Assembly: GCF_030272615.1 (NCBI RefSeq)
Contig: NC_081405.1
Span: 575,283,752-575,347,751 of the forward strand
Direction: 5' to 3'
DNA: 64,000 nt
Source of the DNA: Cryptomeria japonica
Taxonomy: Eukaryota > Streptophyta > Pinopsida > Cupressales > Cupressaceae
Part shown: positions 44,985-57,930 of the stretch, piece by piece
Layout of the letters: each line of letters starts with the position of its first letter
How positions within the stretch are numbered: position 1 is the stretch's first letter
Position numbers and translations under genes: made by a program
The notes under the pieces: generated by a model
Seen by the model: only the letters and a program-made list of their open reading frames with translations
The model's database searches: none
Told to the model about the DNA's origin: nothing

Positions 44985-46180
44985 GCCAGGGGCTAAGCCT
45001 ATAAGACAGAAACAAAGGCCCTTAAACCCAAAACTTGAGCCTTTGATAGTTAAAGAGTTAACCAAGTTAATTGAAGGAAGCTTGATTTACCCTATCAAAC
45101 ACACTTCTTGGGTCTCCAACGTTGTGCCCGTGAAGAAGAAAAATGGAGAAAAAAGGTTGTGTGTTGGTTTTAGAGACCTCAATATACCATCTCTAAAGGA
45201 TCATTACCTGCTACCTTCTATAGAGAAGATGTTGCAAGTGGTTGCGGGATTTGAAAGATTTTATCTCCTTGATGGTTATTCTGGATATAACCAAATCTAG
45301 GTCAACAATGAGGACCAACATAAAACTTCTTTTACAACAAAATGGTGTACCATGGCTTACAAGAAAATTCCTTTTGGTCTTTCTAATGCTTGATCAACCT
45401 TGTAAAAGGTTATGGATATGGCCTTTAAAGGTTTGATGTATAAGCTCGTACTAGTTTATCTGGACAACATAACTATGTTTCCAAAGAACTCTGATGAACA
45501 TTTGTCTCATTTGAAGCATTTTTTTGAGAGGTACAGGGAGAATAGCATTTCTCTTAATCCAAAAAAGTGTTTTTTTGTTGTGCAAGAGGGTAAGTTATTT
45601 GGGCACAATGTGTCCAAACAAGGTATTTCAATTGACCCTGAAAGAGTAAAAGCTATTTTGGATTTGCCTCTAACTAGTCACAAAAAGGGATTGCAAATTT
45701 TTATATGTGTAATTAATTTTGTTAGAAGGTTTACAGTATATATTGCTAATTTATTGAAACCTCTAATTGCAATGTTAAGAAAAAATGCAGCTTTTAGGTA
45801 GACTAGAGAGGCAAAAGATGGTTTCCAAGTCATCATAGAAGAATTGTCCATGGTACCCACCTTGATAAATCCTGACTTCCAAGGACTTCATTCTTTATGC
45901 TTACATAGGTATGGACACTATTTCTTTTATGCTAGTGCAACAAAATGATGAAGGCTATGAGCAACCTATTGCCTTCTTTAGCGAGAGTTTAGAGGAGTGT
46001 GAACAAAGGTATAGCTTTGTAGAAAAATACACGATCTCTAATAAATTTAAAGAAATTCAGAGGGTTTTGGTCATTAGAAATACACGATCTCTAATAGGTT
46101 TAGAGGGTTATAGTCATTAAAAATTTAAAGAAATTTAGATACACTATCTCTAACAATAAGATTCACTTACTGGCCGCTCA
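44985..46180 (+). pseudogene. Element 3 reverse transcriptase and RNase H (decayed)
   Basis: RT blocks are clear: WVSNVVPVKKKNGEKR, FRDLNIPSLKDHYLLPS, FYLLDGYSGYNQ, then VYLDNITMF at about 45448-45475, where the catalytic YLDD has become YLDN. ENSISLNPKKC and GKLFGHNVSKQGIS follow. The RNase H part after about 45800 is fragmentary (IAFFSESLEE, RYSFVEK) and includes a short internal repeat of an IHDL/TRSL-like segment at about 46030-46145. Stops and frame changes are common. The copy is inactive. Confidence 0.85.
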
Positions 46181-46559
46181 CCCAAGTGTGAAGCTCTTGT
46201 TAACCAAAGATTTGATTGAGAAAAGAGTAGGGTGGGTTACTAAAGTCATGGAGTATGATTTGGATACCAAGATAAAAAATTTGGTTAGGGAAAAAGATTG
46301 TGTGAGAAGTTTGCTGCAGAAGCTCAGAATGACTCAGAACATGAGGGAAAGAAGGTTTTATTTCTGAATAATGCACCTCAAAATGCCAAAGTTGGGTCAA
46401 AGACATGACTCCTTTTTTTCAAACTGGTGAGTGTCCACCAGGCCTAGACAGAGAAAAAAGAAGGTACTTCAGATTGTAGTCCATCCCTTATGTCCTTCAT
46501 GATAATGTTTTATTTAGAAGGGCTTGAACATTGTTCTACTAAGATGTATTGATATTGAA

Positions 46560-47623
46560 CAACTTGATAAATTACTGCATGAGTTCCATGATGGAAATTC
46601 AGGGGGTCATTTTCCCGTAGAACAACTGCTTGGAAAGTAATGAGGGCATGTTATTACTGGCCAAATTTATTCAAGGATGCTCATGCATGGGCAAGGAAAT
46701 ACACAAAGTGTGCTATGTTTATAGGTAAAGAAAGGCTGCGAACTTTGCCATTACAGCCTATCCAGGTAGATCAACCTTTTATAAAATGGGGAATTGATTT
46801 TATTAGCCCCGTAAACCCACCTTAAAGTGATGGGCATAGGCGAATTATCACTACTACCAGCTATTTTACAAGATGGACTGAAGCAACGTCTCTAAAAGAA
46901 TCCAATGAATTAGCTGTTTTGAAATTCTATGATGATGTAATTACTAGATTTGGAGTTCCTAAATCCATGATATCTGTTAATGCGTTGGCTTTTTTTGGTT
47001 TGAGGGTGAGTGACTGGGTAGTTAAAAATGACATCTATTTGAACACATCCTTCAATTACTATCCACAAGCTAACAGTTTGGCAGAGTCAACTAATAGGAA
47101 CCTAATAAGGATTATCTAAAGGACTGTACAAGATAATTAGAGGGATTGGAACACTAAGTTGAAATCTTCCTTGTGGGAAGATACAATCAATCCTAGAAGG
47201 TCCATTAGTAACTCACCCTACAAGCTGGTGTATGGTAAAGAGGCAAGGCTGCCCATTTCTACTAAGTTTTCTACACTTGATCTTGCAAATTATCCTATGG
47301 AGGTGATGTATTTTGAGTTATTAGAGCTGGAGGAATCCAAAGATAAGGCCATGAAGATAATGGAATATCATCAGCTCCAAATGAAAAGGGAATTTTATTA
47401 GAAGGCGAGTCCTAAAATCTTCAGGGAAGGATATATTATGTTAAAGTGGGATGAGCTGAAAAGTAGGCCAGGGAAGCACACCAAGTTTGATAATTTCTAG
47501 ACTGGGCCTTTCATCATCACTTAGTGCAAGGAACACAACACTTTTCAAATCTCAACCATGGAAGAAGAATTATTACCTACCCCTATGAATGGGATACATC
47601 TCAAGTGTTTCTTTGAGGTATGA
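46560..47623 (+). pseudogene. Element 3 integrase (decayed)
   Basis: LHEFHDGNSGGHF-like zinc-binding residues are followed by YYWPNLFKDAHAW and a CAMF segment where CKEC is expected. The core has KWGIDFISPVNPP (first Asp), MISVNALAFF where Asp-Asn is usual (second Asp lost), and SLAESTNRNL (Glu). The C-terminal part PYKLVYGKEARLP, VMYFELLELEES and LKWDELKSR ends at TGA 47621-47623. Stops lie near 46823, 47117 and 47399. Without the second catalytic Asp it could not join DNA ends. Confidence 0.85.
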
Positions 47624-48126
47624 GATATTTTATGTACATATTAATATAGGTTTCCAGCTTTCAATAAAGTGTTGTTGTACTATAGGCTAGATGCTTTATT
47701 TTCCCTAAGTGTTGCCTCAGTATAGTTTGGGTAGTCTAGGTTTCTTTGTTTTGTTTCCTTAGATCTCTATGGTTTTTCTGTATTGTAAGTGATAGGGTTT
47801 TGTTCATAAGTTGTACTGTTGTCATATGTATGCTCAACCAGTTAGTGAACATCGCACTAGTCCATAAAGGGAGTTGTTTTGAGTCAACTTAGTGTAGGAG
47901 ATAACTCTCATTAGCCTATTAAGTGCTTATCTACAATCCATGATAATAAAGTCTTATACTTCACTATTGCAGATCCTAAACTTGTACTTAAATAATCCAA
48001 CAAGCGTTACTTTATAAACTAAGTTGTGTTTTAGTCATGATTTCTAGGTGACTCTGTGCTTAGTAAATGATAAGGCTACTAGTTCCCATGTTTAGTAGGT
48101 AGACATCCATTAGAAGTCACCAAAAA
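47624..48126 (+). other. Noncoding leader to the 3' LTR of element 3
   Basis: About 500 bp without a coding signal separate integrase from the 3' LTR. The expected polypurine tract is weak: the last bases are GAAGTCACCAAAAA. Element 1 carries 5.7 kb of extra coding DNA at the same place. Confidence 0.6.
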
Positions 48127-51100
48127 TGTTACCAAATTTTCACCTACATGCTCAATCAAGTAGAACCACTTAAGTTTCCAAGCAAATGTTGCATTTTGTT
48201 TAACCTTCTAGGTTACTTTTTGTCATTCAAATGAAAATAGCTTATTATTAGATTACAAAAAGCATAACAACGTTCCATTCATGTAGGTGAATAAAATATA
48301 AAGATTGTTTAAATATTTTTTAAAAAGTGATCTTTATTGAATGATACAAATACATGTGTCTCACACAAAAAATCTGTGAAACTGACCTTGCTCATAGGAT
48401 ACAACTAGAAGCTAGATTATGCATGAATGAGTAAATGTAAAGAAGGAGCATGTAATGAGAGGTAATCAGTCATTGCCTGAATGATTGGTGTTGTTGGTTT
48501 GAATCTACTCTCAGTTGTTGTGCCTTGCTCCTATAACTTCTTGATCCTTAGATTTCTTCCATTTTCATGCATTAGGTGAAAGTAATGAGTTAGAACAGTT
48601 GTTCTAAGCAATGAATGATTATATCTCTCACATGTACATTTATACATGCAGACATATTCTAGCTCCTAGCTGCATCAGTATCAAAACCAAACTCAAGATC
48701 ATCATAACTAAAACAGGGGGCATTTTATTGGTAGCATATTTGTGTCATGTGCACATGCAAGTGATCATGATCAGTACAAGTATGTGGGGTAAATGCGACT
48801 CCCACAAGGGTTGATCCCAACATGCAAGTGAAATGTACAATTATTGCACCTTCTCCTAAGGTCATTTAAGCCTAGAGTCCTATTGAATGAATAATCAGAT
48901 GAAAATAGAATGCTAGTTTTGACCTTTGTATTTGTCATGAGAAGATTTATTCTATAGAAACTCTACACTTAAAGAGTCTTAGAGTTTTATGTTGTAAAAG
49001 TAATGAAGAATTATTAAAGGGACATTACCTTGTGTCATGAAACCTTTTGGTTTAATCTCAAAGTTAATCATTATCAAATGTGCACTTGAAGCTATGAACC
49101 AGCACGAAAAGATGCATAAAGGACACATGAAAAGCATTGATGTTGGAGGTTTGTGGCTACAGTGACGAGAGAGAGTGCATATAAAAATGTTTTAAAAGTG
49201 TGAAATCAGTCCATAGCTGGAAATCATATTTCTAGAAACAAAAAAGCTATTAAAGGGACATGGTATTATTACCATGAAACCTTTTATTTTAGATTCAGAA
49301 TCTATAAAGGACAATCAAGTTGTACCCAAACCTGAAAAATTGTATAGTGCACTAGCTATGAGTAGTGAAAGGTTTGCATATCAAATAAGTCATAATGATC
49401 ATTCACAGTCACTAAAGGTATGATACATAGATCAAAAGAATGTTTTATACGTAAGTACTTAATAGGATTGTATTAATTTTATTTAGGAGAGGACAAGTGA
49501 TAATTCATTTATAGATGACAAAGAGCCAACACAAGCATCATATTGAATAAGAATGCAATTTTCATTGTGCAAAAAAATCTTGTAGTCACAAACCCATTGA
49601 TGGTCGAGACATTGTAGAGATACACCGACAAGGAAGATGTAGTGTCATATTACCTAACCTTCAATATACAGTAATAGAGAGCAACTATCCAAACCATAGT
49701 GAGGAAAGATAGTTCCTACTATAATAAGGAAAACAACATGCATTCAAAGGTCCATTTTATCACAAGTCCCAAGTAGTCTACAAAAGCCTTCATGAAATGA
49801 TAATGAAGACTATGTTGTAGATCTTAAAATAATAGAGAGTAAATTATGAATAGATCATCGCCCCATTTAGAAGAGTAGTAATATTGATTCACTGTTGAAA
49901 GAGCATTTCTGATATATGAAAATTAAATAATCCAAATGAGAAATTCAGGGACATAGTCATTCAACCAAAGCATTCAAAAGAAACAGAGAGAGATCTTTAC
50001 TTGCAATAAACCATGGATACATTATACAAGGTAAGTTTTCTTATAGAGGTCCAAAATTGAAGAATGGAAGTCACTGTGACATGAAAATATTGTTCATTAT
50101 CCAATCAGAAAAAAGAGAAGTCCAAAATGATGATTCACAGGGACAATAAGCAGAGCAGGTCAAAGACAAGACACATCCAAATTCTCATTCAATATACAAT
50201 GAAAGTGATAAAGGAGAAAAGACCTTTAAACTAGGGTTTTGCGGAGTGAAGCCATTATTCCTACAATGATTTATTTGTCTGAAATAATATGGCCACAGGC
50301 TTGGACTCATAATGAGAAACTTAGAAACCCTGGTTGGTTTCTAATATGAAGTGCCAAATATTTGTGGAAAAGGCATGCCTTTTACAATAAGCCTTATGTT
50401 TTACAAAATGCACAAGAAATTACAAGGCCACAACCAAATACAATTTATCTCTTTGGGAAAGAACAGAGAAAAATTTAAGCAACAAATATTAGCATTCTGA
50501 ATTGCCTAGAAAATTGTACCTCATAGCTTGAGAAAAGATAGTAGGCGGGAAGATAATCTTCATTCTTTTTCAAAAAACCTTATCTTCAATGATGGCGACC
50601 ACAACAAGATACAAGATTGCAAATAAGAAATAAAGTTTTGGATGCCACTAATACATGGTTTAGGGTTAGCATTCCCTAAGAAGAGTCTCGTATTTTGAGA
50701 TATTTTTGCCTTTGTATTTAAAAAATAAAAGTCTTCAATTAATACCTCATGGGCTAGGTCTTCTAATTTATGCTTTATCTAGGACAACCATTTTTTTTGC
50801 ATATTCTTTGTTTGTAAAGAAATGGCTAAGTGTTGACATTATGAAGCACTTGGTTACTTGTTGTGTTTAAAATACAAAAGTGACACACGGAAAATCACTG
50901 AATATGTAAATAGGAGAGGTGGAATGATATTTTGTCCAATTATTGAAAAAGTTTTTAATATGTTTTGATAAATGGCTAAATCAAAATGAACATAAAGACT
51001 TAATCAATGAAGAGTGCCTCGTATGTAGGGGATTGCTTGACTTTGTTGAGAGATATGAGGAGCGAATCTAGAGTTTGTTTGAGTCAATTTAGGGGAAGAT

Positions 51101-52014
51101 AATACATTTTTTGAAGAGTCATTATGCTAGACTAGGTCAACGTTGACTTTTACAACACTTTTGCACTCTTTTTGAAGAAATCTTGTTTCTAGATTTGGGG
51201 TTTTTGGAGTACATTCAACCGCAGTTTGTTGGAGATTCCTATTCCGAGATATTTTTGGAGGGAGTGAGAAGGGATATATTCCTAATTGTAACTCATTTTC
51301 AATAGAGTTCTAGATATTGATGCAGACTTGAGAGACTTAGTGACTACTTGCAGTCCTTCGGTTAGTTTGACATACTTTTGTTTTGTAACTCATATTATGA
51401 TATACAGATATTTCCTCAGAAATCTTTTATGATAGCCTTATCATCTTCTTGTTATTTGTAGAGTTGTGTAATTATATGATTGATCAAATTTTTTAGTGAA
51501 ATCAATTTGTTTTCCTCTCACATTTTGTTTCATTGTTTACATACCTTCCTTGTGGTAAGTTTAATGTTGAAGTTGCAAGTAATGTCAAGTGGATATTATA
51601 AGATCTTGATTGTGAAATTTTATTTTCCTTTGTAGGAGCAAGCAAGTATTTGGACCTTCCTCTGAAATATTGATGTGTGTGAATGATTGAAATAAGTTTT
51701 TTGAAATCCATAAGCTATCTTTTGGTGTCCAAGTGCTATAATTTTTGAAGTATCATAAGTTGTTTTCAATTGGTGTATCGTCTAGTTAGTGTTAATGTTG
51801 AATATTAGTTATAAAGTTTTATATTTTTCAGTTTACCTCTTTCTATTTTCCTTAAAAAGTCAATAATTTTAGAGTGATAAGTAGCTAGGAGGCAACCTCA
51901 TCTAGAGGTTTATTTCAGTCATAGGTCACCCACAAACTTGGAGTAATCTAATGTTTCTCAAGTTTGTCTAAGTTTTGTTGCAACTTAGATTGGGTGCAAA
52001 ATTTAGAGATAACA
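48127..52014 (+). repeat. 3' LTR of element 3 (3888 bp)
   Basis: It starts TGTTACCAAATTTTCACC and ends GAGATAACA. It is clearly more diverged from its partner than the LTR pair of element 2, so this insertion is older. Confidence 0.88.
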
Positions 52015-52624
52015 ATTAATATAAATGTAAATTAAACTAAATTAAGGAATGCATAAATAAATATGAGTTCTACACATAATATTTAATTAACTTTAAATAA
52101 TATTATATACTAAATATTAAATAATAAATATATTTTTATTAAATAATAAATATAGACAAAATATCAAATATGTACTAATATATATTAAAATATAAAATAT
52201 ATATTTTATTGTGATATTAATGAAATGTATATTAATAAATGATAATAAAAATATGGATAAATATAAACTAAAAATTAAGTGTTCATTTATATGTAATATT
52301 AAATATAAATTTTGTTGTAAAAGACACTTAACCTCAAATTTATTATGAATAATCTTTCAAGGATTTAAATATAATTGAAATAAAATTAAAGATAAATTAT
52401 ATATTTAAATCAATTATGCATCCATTTATAGATTATGCATACTATTTGTAACAATAAAAATTTTCTAATTATTATGTTGTTTGATTATATGTAACAAAAT
52501 GATTATTTTATTAATATGTAAAGCTTTAAAATGATTTGTCAATAGATTAAAAAGTTTTATCTATTACATCTAATTATTATTTTCATTTAGTAGTTGACTT
52601 TCAAATTTCTTTCATTATTTTACA
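52015..52624. other. Very AT-rich DNA
   Basis: Short TAAATAT/ATAAAT runs dominate. There is no coding or structural signal. The same AT-rich tract continues at 55319, showing that the solo LTR landed in it. Confidence 0.6.
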
Positions 52625-55318
52625 TGTTTGCATTGTGTTATCATTGATGTCAACTGGTAGAGCATGACCGGTATGGGAGATTGAAGTGTATTGGTGACAT
52701 TGTTGTTAGCTAGTATTGCAGGTCACTGGTACACAAGTTAGTGTTGGAATGTGTTGTAGACATGCACTGTAGACCAGTATTGTATGATGATCGGTAAGTA
52801 ATATGTTGGCATTGTCTGGCCTCCAACTAGTAATCATGTGCCCAACAAGAGAGAAACATGTTGGGATGTTGATTGTGATGAAGAGGCGAAATGTTACAAG
52901 AATCACAACAAAACTAGAGGTGAAGCATGTGCAGGCCATCAATAAGAGTTGGATGTTATACAACATGACTACCACCAGATAAAGAGAAGATTGACAAAGA
53001 ATGTGCTTCTTCAGTAAAGAAGGATGGCACATGGGAAAGCTACCAATTCATATGTCAAGTTGAAGATGCATCTACTCCTCAAGGATGTCACGTTAATACC
53101 AGTAGGTGACACAGACCCTTTCCAACCGGTAAATGGTAATACCTTTCTTATCCCACAACATACATGACATGCATCATGATTCTCAAGGATAAGTTAGTCA
53201 GAGTAAGAAAAGGTAGGTGATTGGATGCATAGACTAGATGACTAAAGAGAAATATGAAGATGCCTCCAGATTGATAAGTTCAGAGATGCGCACCGGATCA
53301 TCATGAAAAGACATGACATGCTACCAAGGCAGAGAAGGAAGAGTTAAGATTGTGAGTTTGCCTCCTTGGCAGACAGGTTGAGAAGAAAACCAGTCAAATG
53401 AAGATGAGGCTCTGTAGTTACACACATGGAGTTACCGGTATGCAGATGGAAAGTGGTGTTGCCATAGATGCATAATAGTTGGAGATGGATGGCATAAAGA
53501 CATCATGCACACTACCAGTATGAAGGAGAAAACATTCCAAATTGGTAAACAAGGAGGATACCGACATACAACCAAGTGGAAAGAGAGACAAAAGTGAAGT
53601 GCTCTCAATATGATGAAGATGCATATGATGAGTCATTCTAGATTGTTGTTGAGCACCGCCATGGTTGATGATCAGGCTGACAAGATCCACCGACACAAGT
53701 AAGGAGGAGGTAAGAAGGTTAACCGATAAGGGAAGACATACCAGTACAGCTAGAGAACTGGTATGGTTAGATGTTCGGTAGGTGTGCACCGATTGAGTGT
53801 TTGGTCAGTGATCTTGTCTGAACCAACACAAAGGTCTAAGATAAGATGGATACCAACAAGGATGCCATGTGGATTTGAAGTGGAAACCTTGTAGAGGGTG
53901 GTGAAGTATCGTATCGGTGAGGTTGTTGGTATTTGGTTGACATTAATTGTAGACCCCCTAAAACATGGGAGGTGTTCCAGAGGTGTGCGACTCATGGAAG
54001 GTCGGACATAGGAGATCGATGGGATGCGTTGATTGATGCAGAGTGTCGAGGTGTAGAATGACGTTGGTGATGCAATCTGTAGAAACATTTATGGTGATTG
54101 ATCTTGAGCCTTGCAGATAGACAGTCCATGTTTGCTAAGTTTAGAAAATGTGCCTTGAAAGAAAGAAGATATGGTAGGTGTTACCTGATTATTTGCAGGA
54201 TTGTTTATTTCTGTGCAAAACAATATCTGATTGGATCCGATATTCCTTGTGATCAATGGAAGAAACCCTAGCGCTTCAAGAGTTTGAAGCTATGGTTTGG
54301 CGATAATGCTTAGCTATAAGAATGGAGGCAGAAGATTGGATTTTAATGATGCTACTAGAAGATTAGGTGTTAGATGTTGAAGAGTGCAGTGTGAAAAAGA
54401 AGTAGAGAGCCAACCAATCAAAAACTTCAGGTAAGATCATAGAGACTGAGTGTTAGAGGTGTAACCAGTGACAGGGTTTAGTAGAGGCTTAACCAGCAAG
54501 GTCAGAGTGATCGGTAAACTATAAAGTGAGTTGCACTGGTGTGAAGTGGTGGTGCTAGAACCTGCAAAAAAGAAGAGAAGCTCTTGCAGTGCAGTGGGAG
54601 TGTCTATGAAGATCTAGCAAGAAAAGATCCGAGCAAAGCTTGACCGGTAAGGAGAAAACTGATAGAGATTAGAGTGAAGAGTACCAGTGGTGGCAAGAAG
54701 CAGTGCATCCAATAGAAGAAAGCACTGGAGGAGAAGAGGTGGAGACTGAAATAGTAAGGTTGTAGTAGAGAGTGAAAGAGAGGAGGATTTGAGTGAGAAG
54801 AGAACTAGAAAAGCCCAGAGCAAAGGAGGACTGATTGAGAAGAGTAGAACTGGATTAAAGATTGCAGAGGTTACATAGCACATTTGTAACTGGGTATTAA
54901 CTTTTGTATTTGATATATGACATTGTAATCACTGAGTTGGATCTCAGTGTAGGGGTTGGTGCTTCTTGGGTTTGTGCCCTAAATCAGGGGTTGGTGCCCT
55001 AAAGAACGAGTGGAACTCCTTGGGCTGGTGCCCTAAATGTTATAACCGAAGGTTTTCATAGTGAGGCTGGATTGGAGTAGTAGTCTCCAACATCATTTCT
55101 CACCGAGGTTTTTCCCATCTTGAGTTTTCCTCTTATATATTGGTGTTATGTGATGTTCCCTTTGTGTCGTTGAATTGTGTTGTCTAGTTTTATCTTACCG
55201 ATAGGTTCGCTTGGTCCTTAGGTTGGTAACTGGTAATCTCTTTTGGAATTAAAAGGGTTAAGAATTTAGAAATCATTGATTCACCTCCCCACCTCTCAGT
55301 GGCATCTTGTGTGCAACA
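52625..55318 (+). mobile_element. Solo LTR, 2694 bp, TSD TTACA
   Basis: The unit begins TGTTTGCATTG and ends TGTGCAACA, with a perfect 5-bp duplication TTACA on both sides (52620-52624 and 55319-55323). It has no internal coding region and no second copy of its ends, as expected when recombination between LTRs removes the body. The last 400 bp contain GAGGTTTTTCCCATCTTGAG and a thrice-repeated TTGGTGCCCTAAA phrase, resembling the R-U5 part of plant copia LTRs. The many ACCGGT-type short motifs are also notable. Confidence 0.8.
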
Positions 55319-55645
55319 TTACAAACTATTTTAAATTTATTATTTTATATTAAAAAATATTAAATATTAATATAATAAAAATTAAATTATAATAAATTTG
55401 ATAAATCAATTAAATATATATTAAATTATTATAATTAATAATTTTATAGTACAAAATAAATTCACATATGAATGATAAATAATATATATTTTGTATCCAA
55501 TACAAATCAAATTGTATAGAATATAAATAGATTTACTATTATATATAAGAGTTCTATTTAATTATTATATATTATAATTAATAAAAACATGAATGAATGT
55601 AAATTTAAGTTTAGATAGTGGATGGGAGGGACATATTTAGTATTC
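55319..55645. other. AT-rich DNA
   Basis: It continues the tract before the solo LTR. Nothing else is seen. Confidence 0.5.
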
Positions 55646-55649
55646 AAAT

Positions 55650-55795
55650 GAGCATTGTTTTTTTGTTATTGTCAGGGTAACTAGCACAACCCCTGAGTGT
55701 GTATGGCGGGGTAATTTTGAGCGAGAGTCAAACCCAAGACTTGGGGGAGAAAACCCAAGACTCATACCAACTACTCTAACCCATGGGGGTAGTAA
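55650..55795 (-). mobile_element. tRNA-derived SINE candidate (minus strand)
   Basis: Read on the minus strand, TAGAGTAGTTGG (55767-55778) fits an RNA polymerase III A box and GGTTTGACTC (55725-55734) a B box, spaced about 30 nt apart. The far end runs into an A-rich tail (T tract near 55659-55665 on the plus strand). Size, promoter boxes and tail fit a plant SINE. I did not find a target duplication. Confidence 0.5.
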
Positions 55796-56094
55796 ATTTT
55801 TATTTTTGATATAATTACATTTGTGTTCTATTAAGAAAAAATAAATAACATATTTTTAAATAAATAATTTAAAAATAGTTTCATAACTAAAATCAATGAT
55901 CCAATCTAGGCTTTAATATTAACACATCATAATTAAATAGTATATTCGAGTTAGTTTCAGTGTTATTATGGATCTCCATCTCTCATTTTGACTATATAGT
56001 CACTTCTTATCTCTCTCCCTCGCTCTCTAAAATTTTCTCCTTTTTCTCTATCTATCCTGCTCTCCTTTATCTCTTTATTTACCCCTCTCCTCCA

Positions 56095-56100
<6 letters not shown>
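55796..56100. other. AT-rich DNA grading into pyrimidine-rich DNA
   Basis: No gene is seen. From about 56000 the plus strand becomes rich in CT and CTCC runs. Confidence 0.5.

Positions 56101-56140
<40 letters not shown>
56101..56140. repeat. CT microsatellite
   Basis: An uninterrupted TC run of 28 bases is followed after TA by a further ten. The surroundings are pyrimidine-rich. Confidence 0.9.
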
Positions 56141-56456
56141 CACTTTTCCTCCTTTTTTATCCCCACCTATCCCTCTATCTCCACCTCTCTTTATTCCAAA
56201 TAAAACATGAGTTTCTTGGTAACGGATCCCAATTATCTTCCTAATTTATATGTTTTATTACACTCATGTTTGGGTCTCTATAATTAGATTCATAGTTGAT
56301 TTGATGATATCACATATCCATTGATATCTTTCTTGGACCATACTATAATTTCCTATACCAACTAGTTTCATTGAGCAATGCGTATATCAAATATGTGAAA
56401 AATTTAACCCATCTCCATCTTTATCCGTATCTTCCTCTCTAGATGTTTGTTCGCTG

Positions 56457-56465
56457 CCCCCCCCC

Positions 56466-56561
<96 letters not shown>
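56457..56561. repeat. Poly-C plus long CT microsatellite
   Basis: Fourteen C residues (56457-56470) are followed by about 44 CT units (56473-56561). On the minus strand this is a poly-G plus GA tract able to adopt triplex or quadruplex-like structure. Length is likely polymorphic. Confidence 0.95.
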
Positions 56562-56563
<2 letters not shown>

Positions 56564-57586
56564 GGTAGGAACATGATGCATTATGTCTCTTTATTAATTC
56601 ATAGAGCATTTATTTTATTATAGTATTTCAATTAAAAACTATTGTAATATTTGAAGAAATTCAAATTGATTTGTAATATTTGATAATTATTAATTTCTTT
56701 AATACCATATCGCCAACTATTTATTTAAAATAAAATCTAATAGTCTTCACTATATTCCATGAGGTAAAATGTACCTATAATGTGTAAATGCTCAAGGGGG
56801 CTGAGATTGCTTTTATATTGTTGATATAAATAGAAATTAATTCTTGGAAACTGATTTTGAGTCTTGTGAGCATTATAAAAATCTAGTACATTTTATCTCA
56901 CATAATACAATGGTTCATATTAGATTATATTTTAATTTAGTTGTTAAAATGAATTATGATAGAATCTACCCTTTAACCTATGAATGATTTCAACATTTGG
57001 GCCTCCATATTTGTATAAATATATTTATTTTTAGAATGCACAAATTCACCATGGAAATTAATTCATTTTATTATTGTTTTCCATGTTTTTTCAAAATTGT
57101 CTACATTTTTTTCTTGATATAAAAAATTCGCCTAAAAAATAAATATTTTTTGAAAGAAGACAATTACACCAATAGAAATTAATATTTTTTTCTAAAAACA
57201 TTAAATATTATTCAAGATTCTATATCTTTTTTGAGTGACATTCCTTTGAGTTTTCCCCACTTTAGAAGCCCATTTTACTATCTAGAGCATTACCTAATAT
57301 GTGAACCATCCAAGCTTCCAAAAAATGGTTTCTCCCAAGAAATTTTCTCTTATTCTCCATTATCTGTGCTAGGGTAAAGTAACTTTAATGACATTTGAAT
57401 TTACCACAATACTATTATTAGTAATATTATTCTATCTTTTGTATTTGAAGGATAGTTTAATAATATTTTAGATGATATTTGAAAGAATTTACTTACTATT
57501 GTTTGTGTAAATTATGTCTTATAATTACACTTTTCTTAAGTTGACTCAAGATAATGCATCTAATAGTAGTTTGCATATGAGGAACT
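56562..57586. other. AT-rich DNA, no gene seen
   Basis: No coding or structural signal is recognised here. Confidence 0.5.
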
Positions 57587-57930
57587 TAGGGAAGTGTGCA
57601 CATAGGGATGATGCATGTAGGAGAAATTCCACCTTGAATAGGTGATCCACCTCTTGTAGAATATTTTATTATTTCTCCTACCTACCCTCACCTACCCTTG
57701 TTTTTCATTAAGCCAATGTCATGAATGTGTGCACAAATATCCATATGGACTCGCCTTTATAATCTTGCTCATCTTATATTGTATGTAATGATCCAATTCA
57801 TAGCATTTGCATCTTCATTATAATACAGTTTATTCTTATTAATTTTTGTCTCTCTTTTGTGCTATTCATTGTGCTCTAGATCTTGGCTATATTTGAATAA
57901 TTCTTACATTGTATTAGAGCCATTGGAGTG
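57587..57930 (+). mobile_element. Possible Ty1/copia LTR with primer site (plus strand)
   Basis: A stretch with GTGCACATAGGGATGATGCA near its start ends at TTCTTACA, immediately followed by TTGTATTAGAGCCATTGGAG. The latter resembles the initiator-Met primer site TGGTATCAGAGC of copia elements. The exact left end and the 3' LTR were not found. It fits the copia gag piece at 59.64 kb in orientation. Confidence 0.45.

Larger units (their letters stand above)
37458..52014 (+). mobile_element. Element 3: Ty3/gypsy (Tat-like) LTR retrotransposon with 3.9-kb LTRs
   Basis: The element is 14,557 bp with TG...CA ends and long direct repeats at both ends. Flanks AATAA and ATTAA match at four of five positions, consistent with an aged target duplication. 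The internal 6.7 kb holds gag, protease, archaeal-type RNase H, RT, RNase H and integrase in that order, all broken. It lacks the post-integrase cargo of element 1. LTRs of this size exceed its coding share and recall Ogre/Tat elements. Confidence 0.9.

Noticed and set aside
52706-54883. Several minus-strand frames of 89-123 codons
   Set aside because: They lie inside the solo LTR, show no domain and do not join.
56387-56581. Arg/Glu repeat protein on the minus strand
   Set aside because: It is simply the translation of the CT microsatellite.
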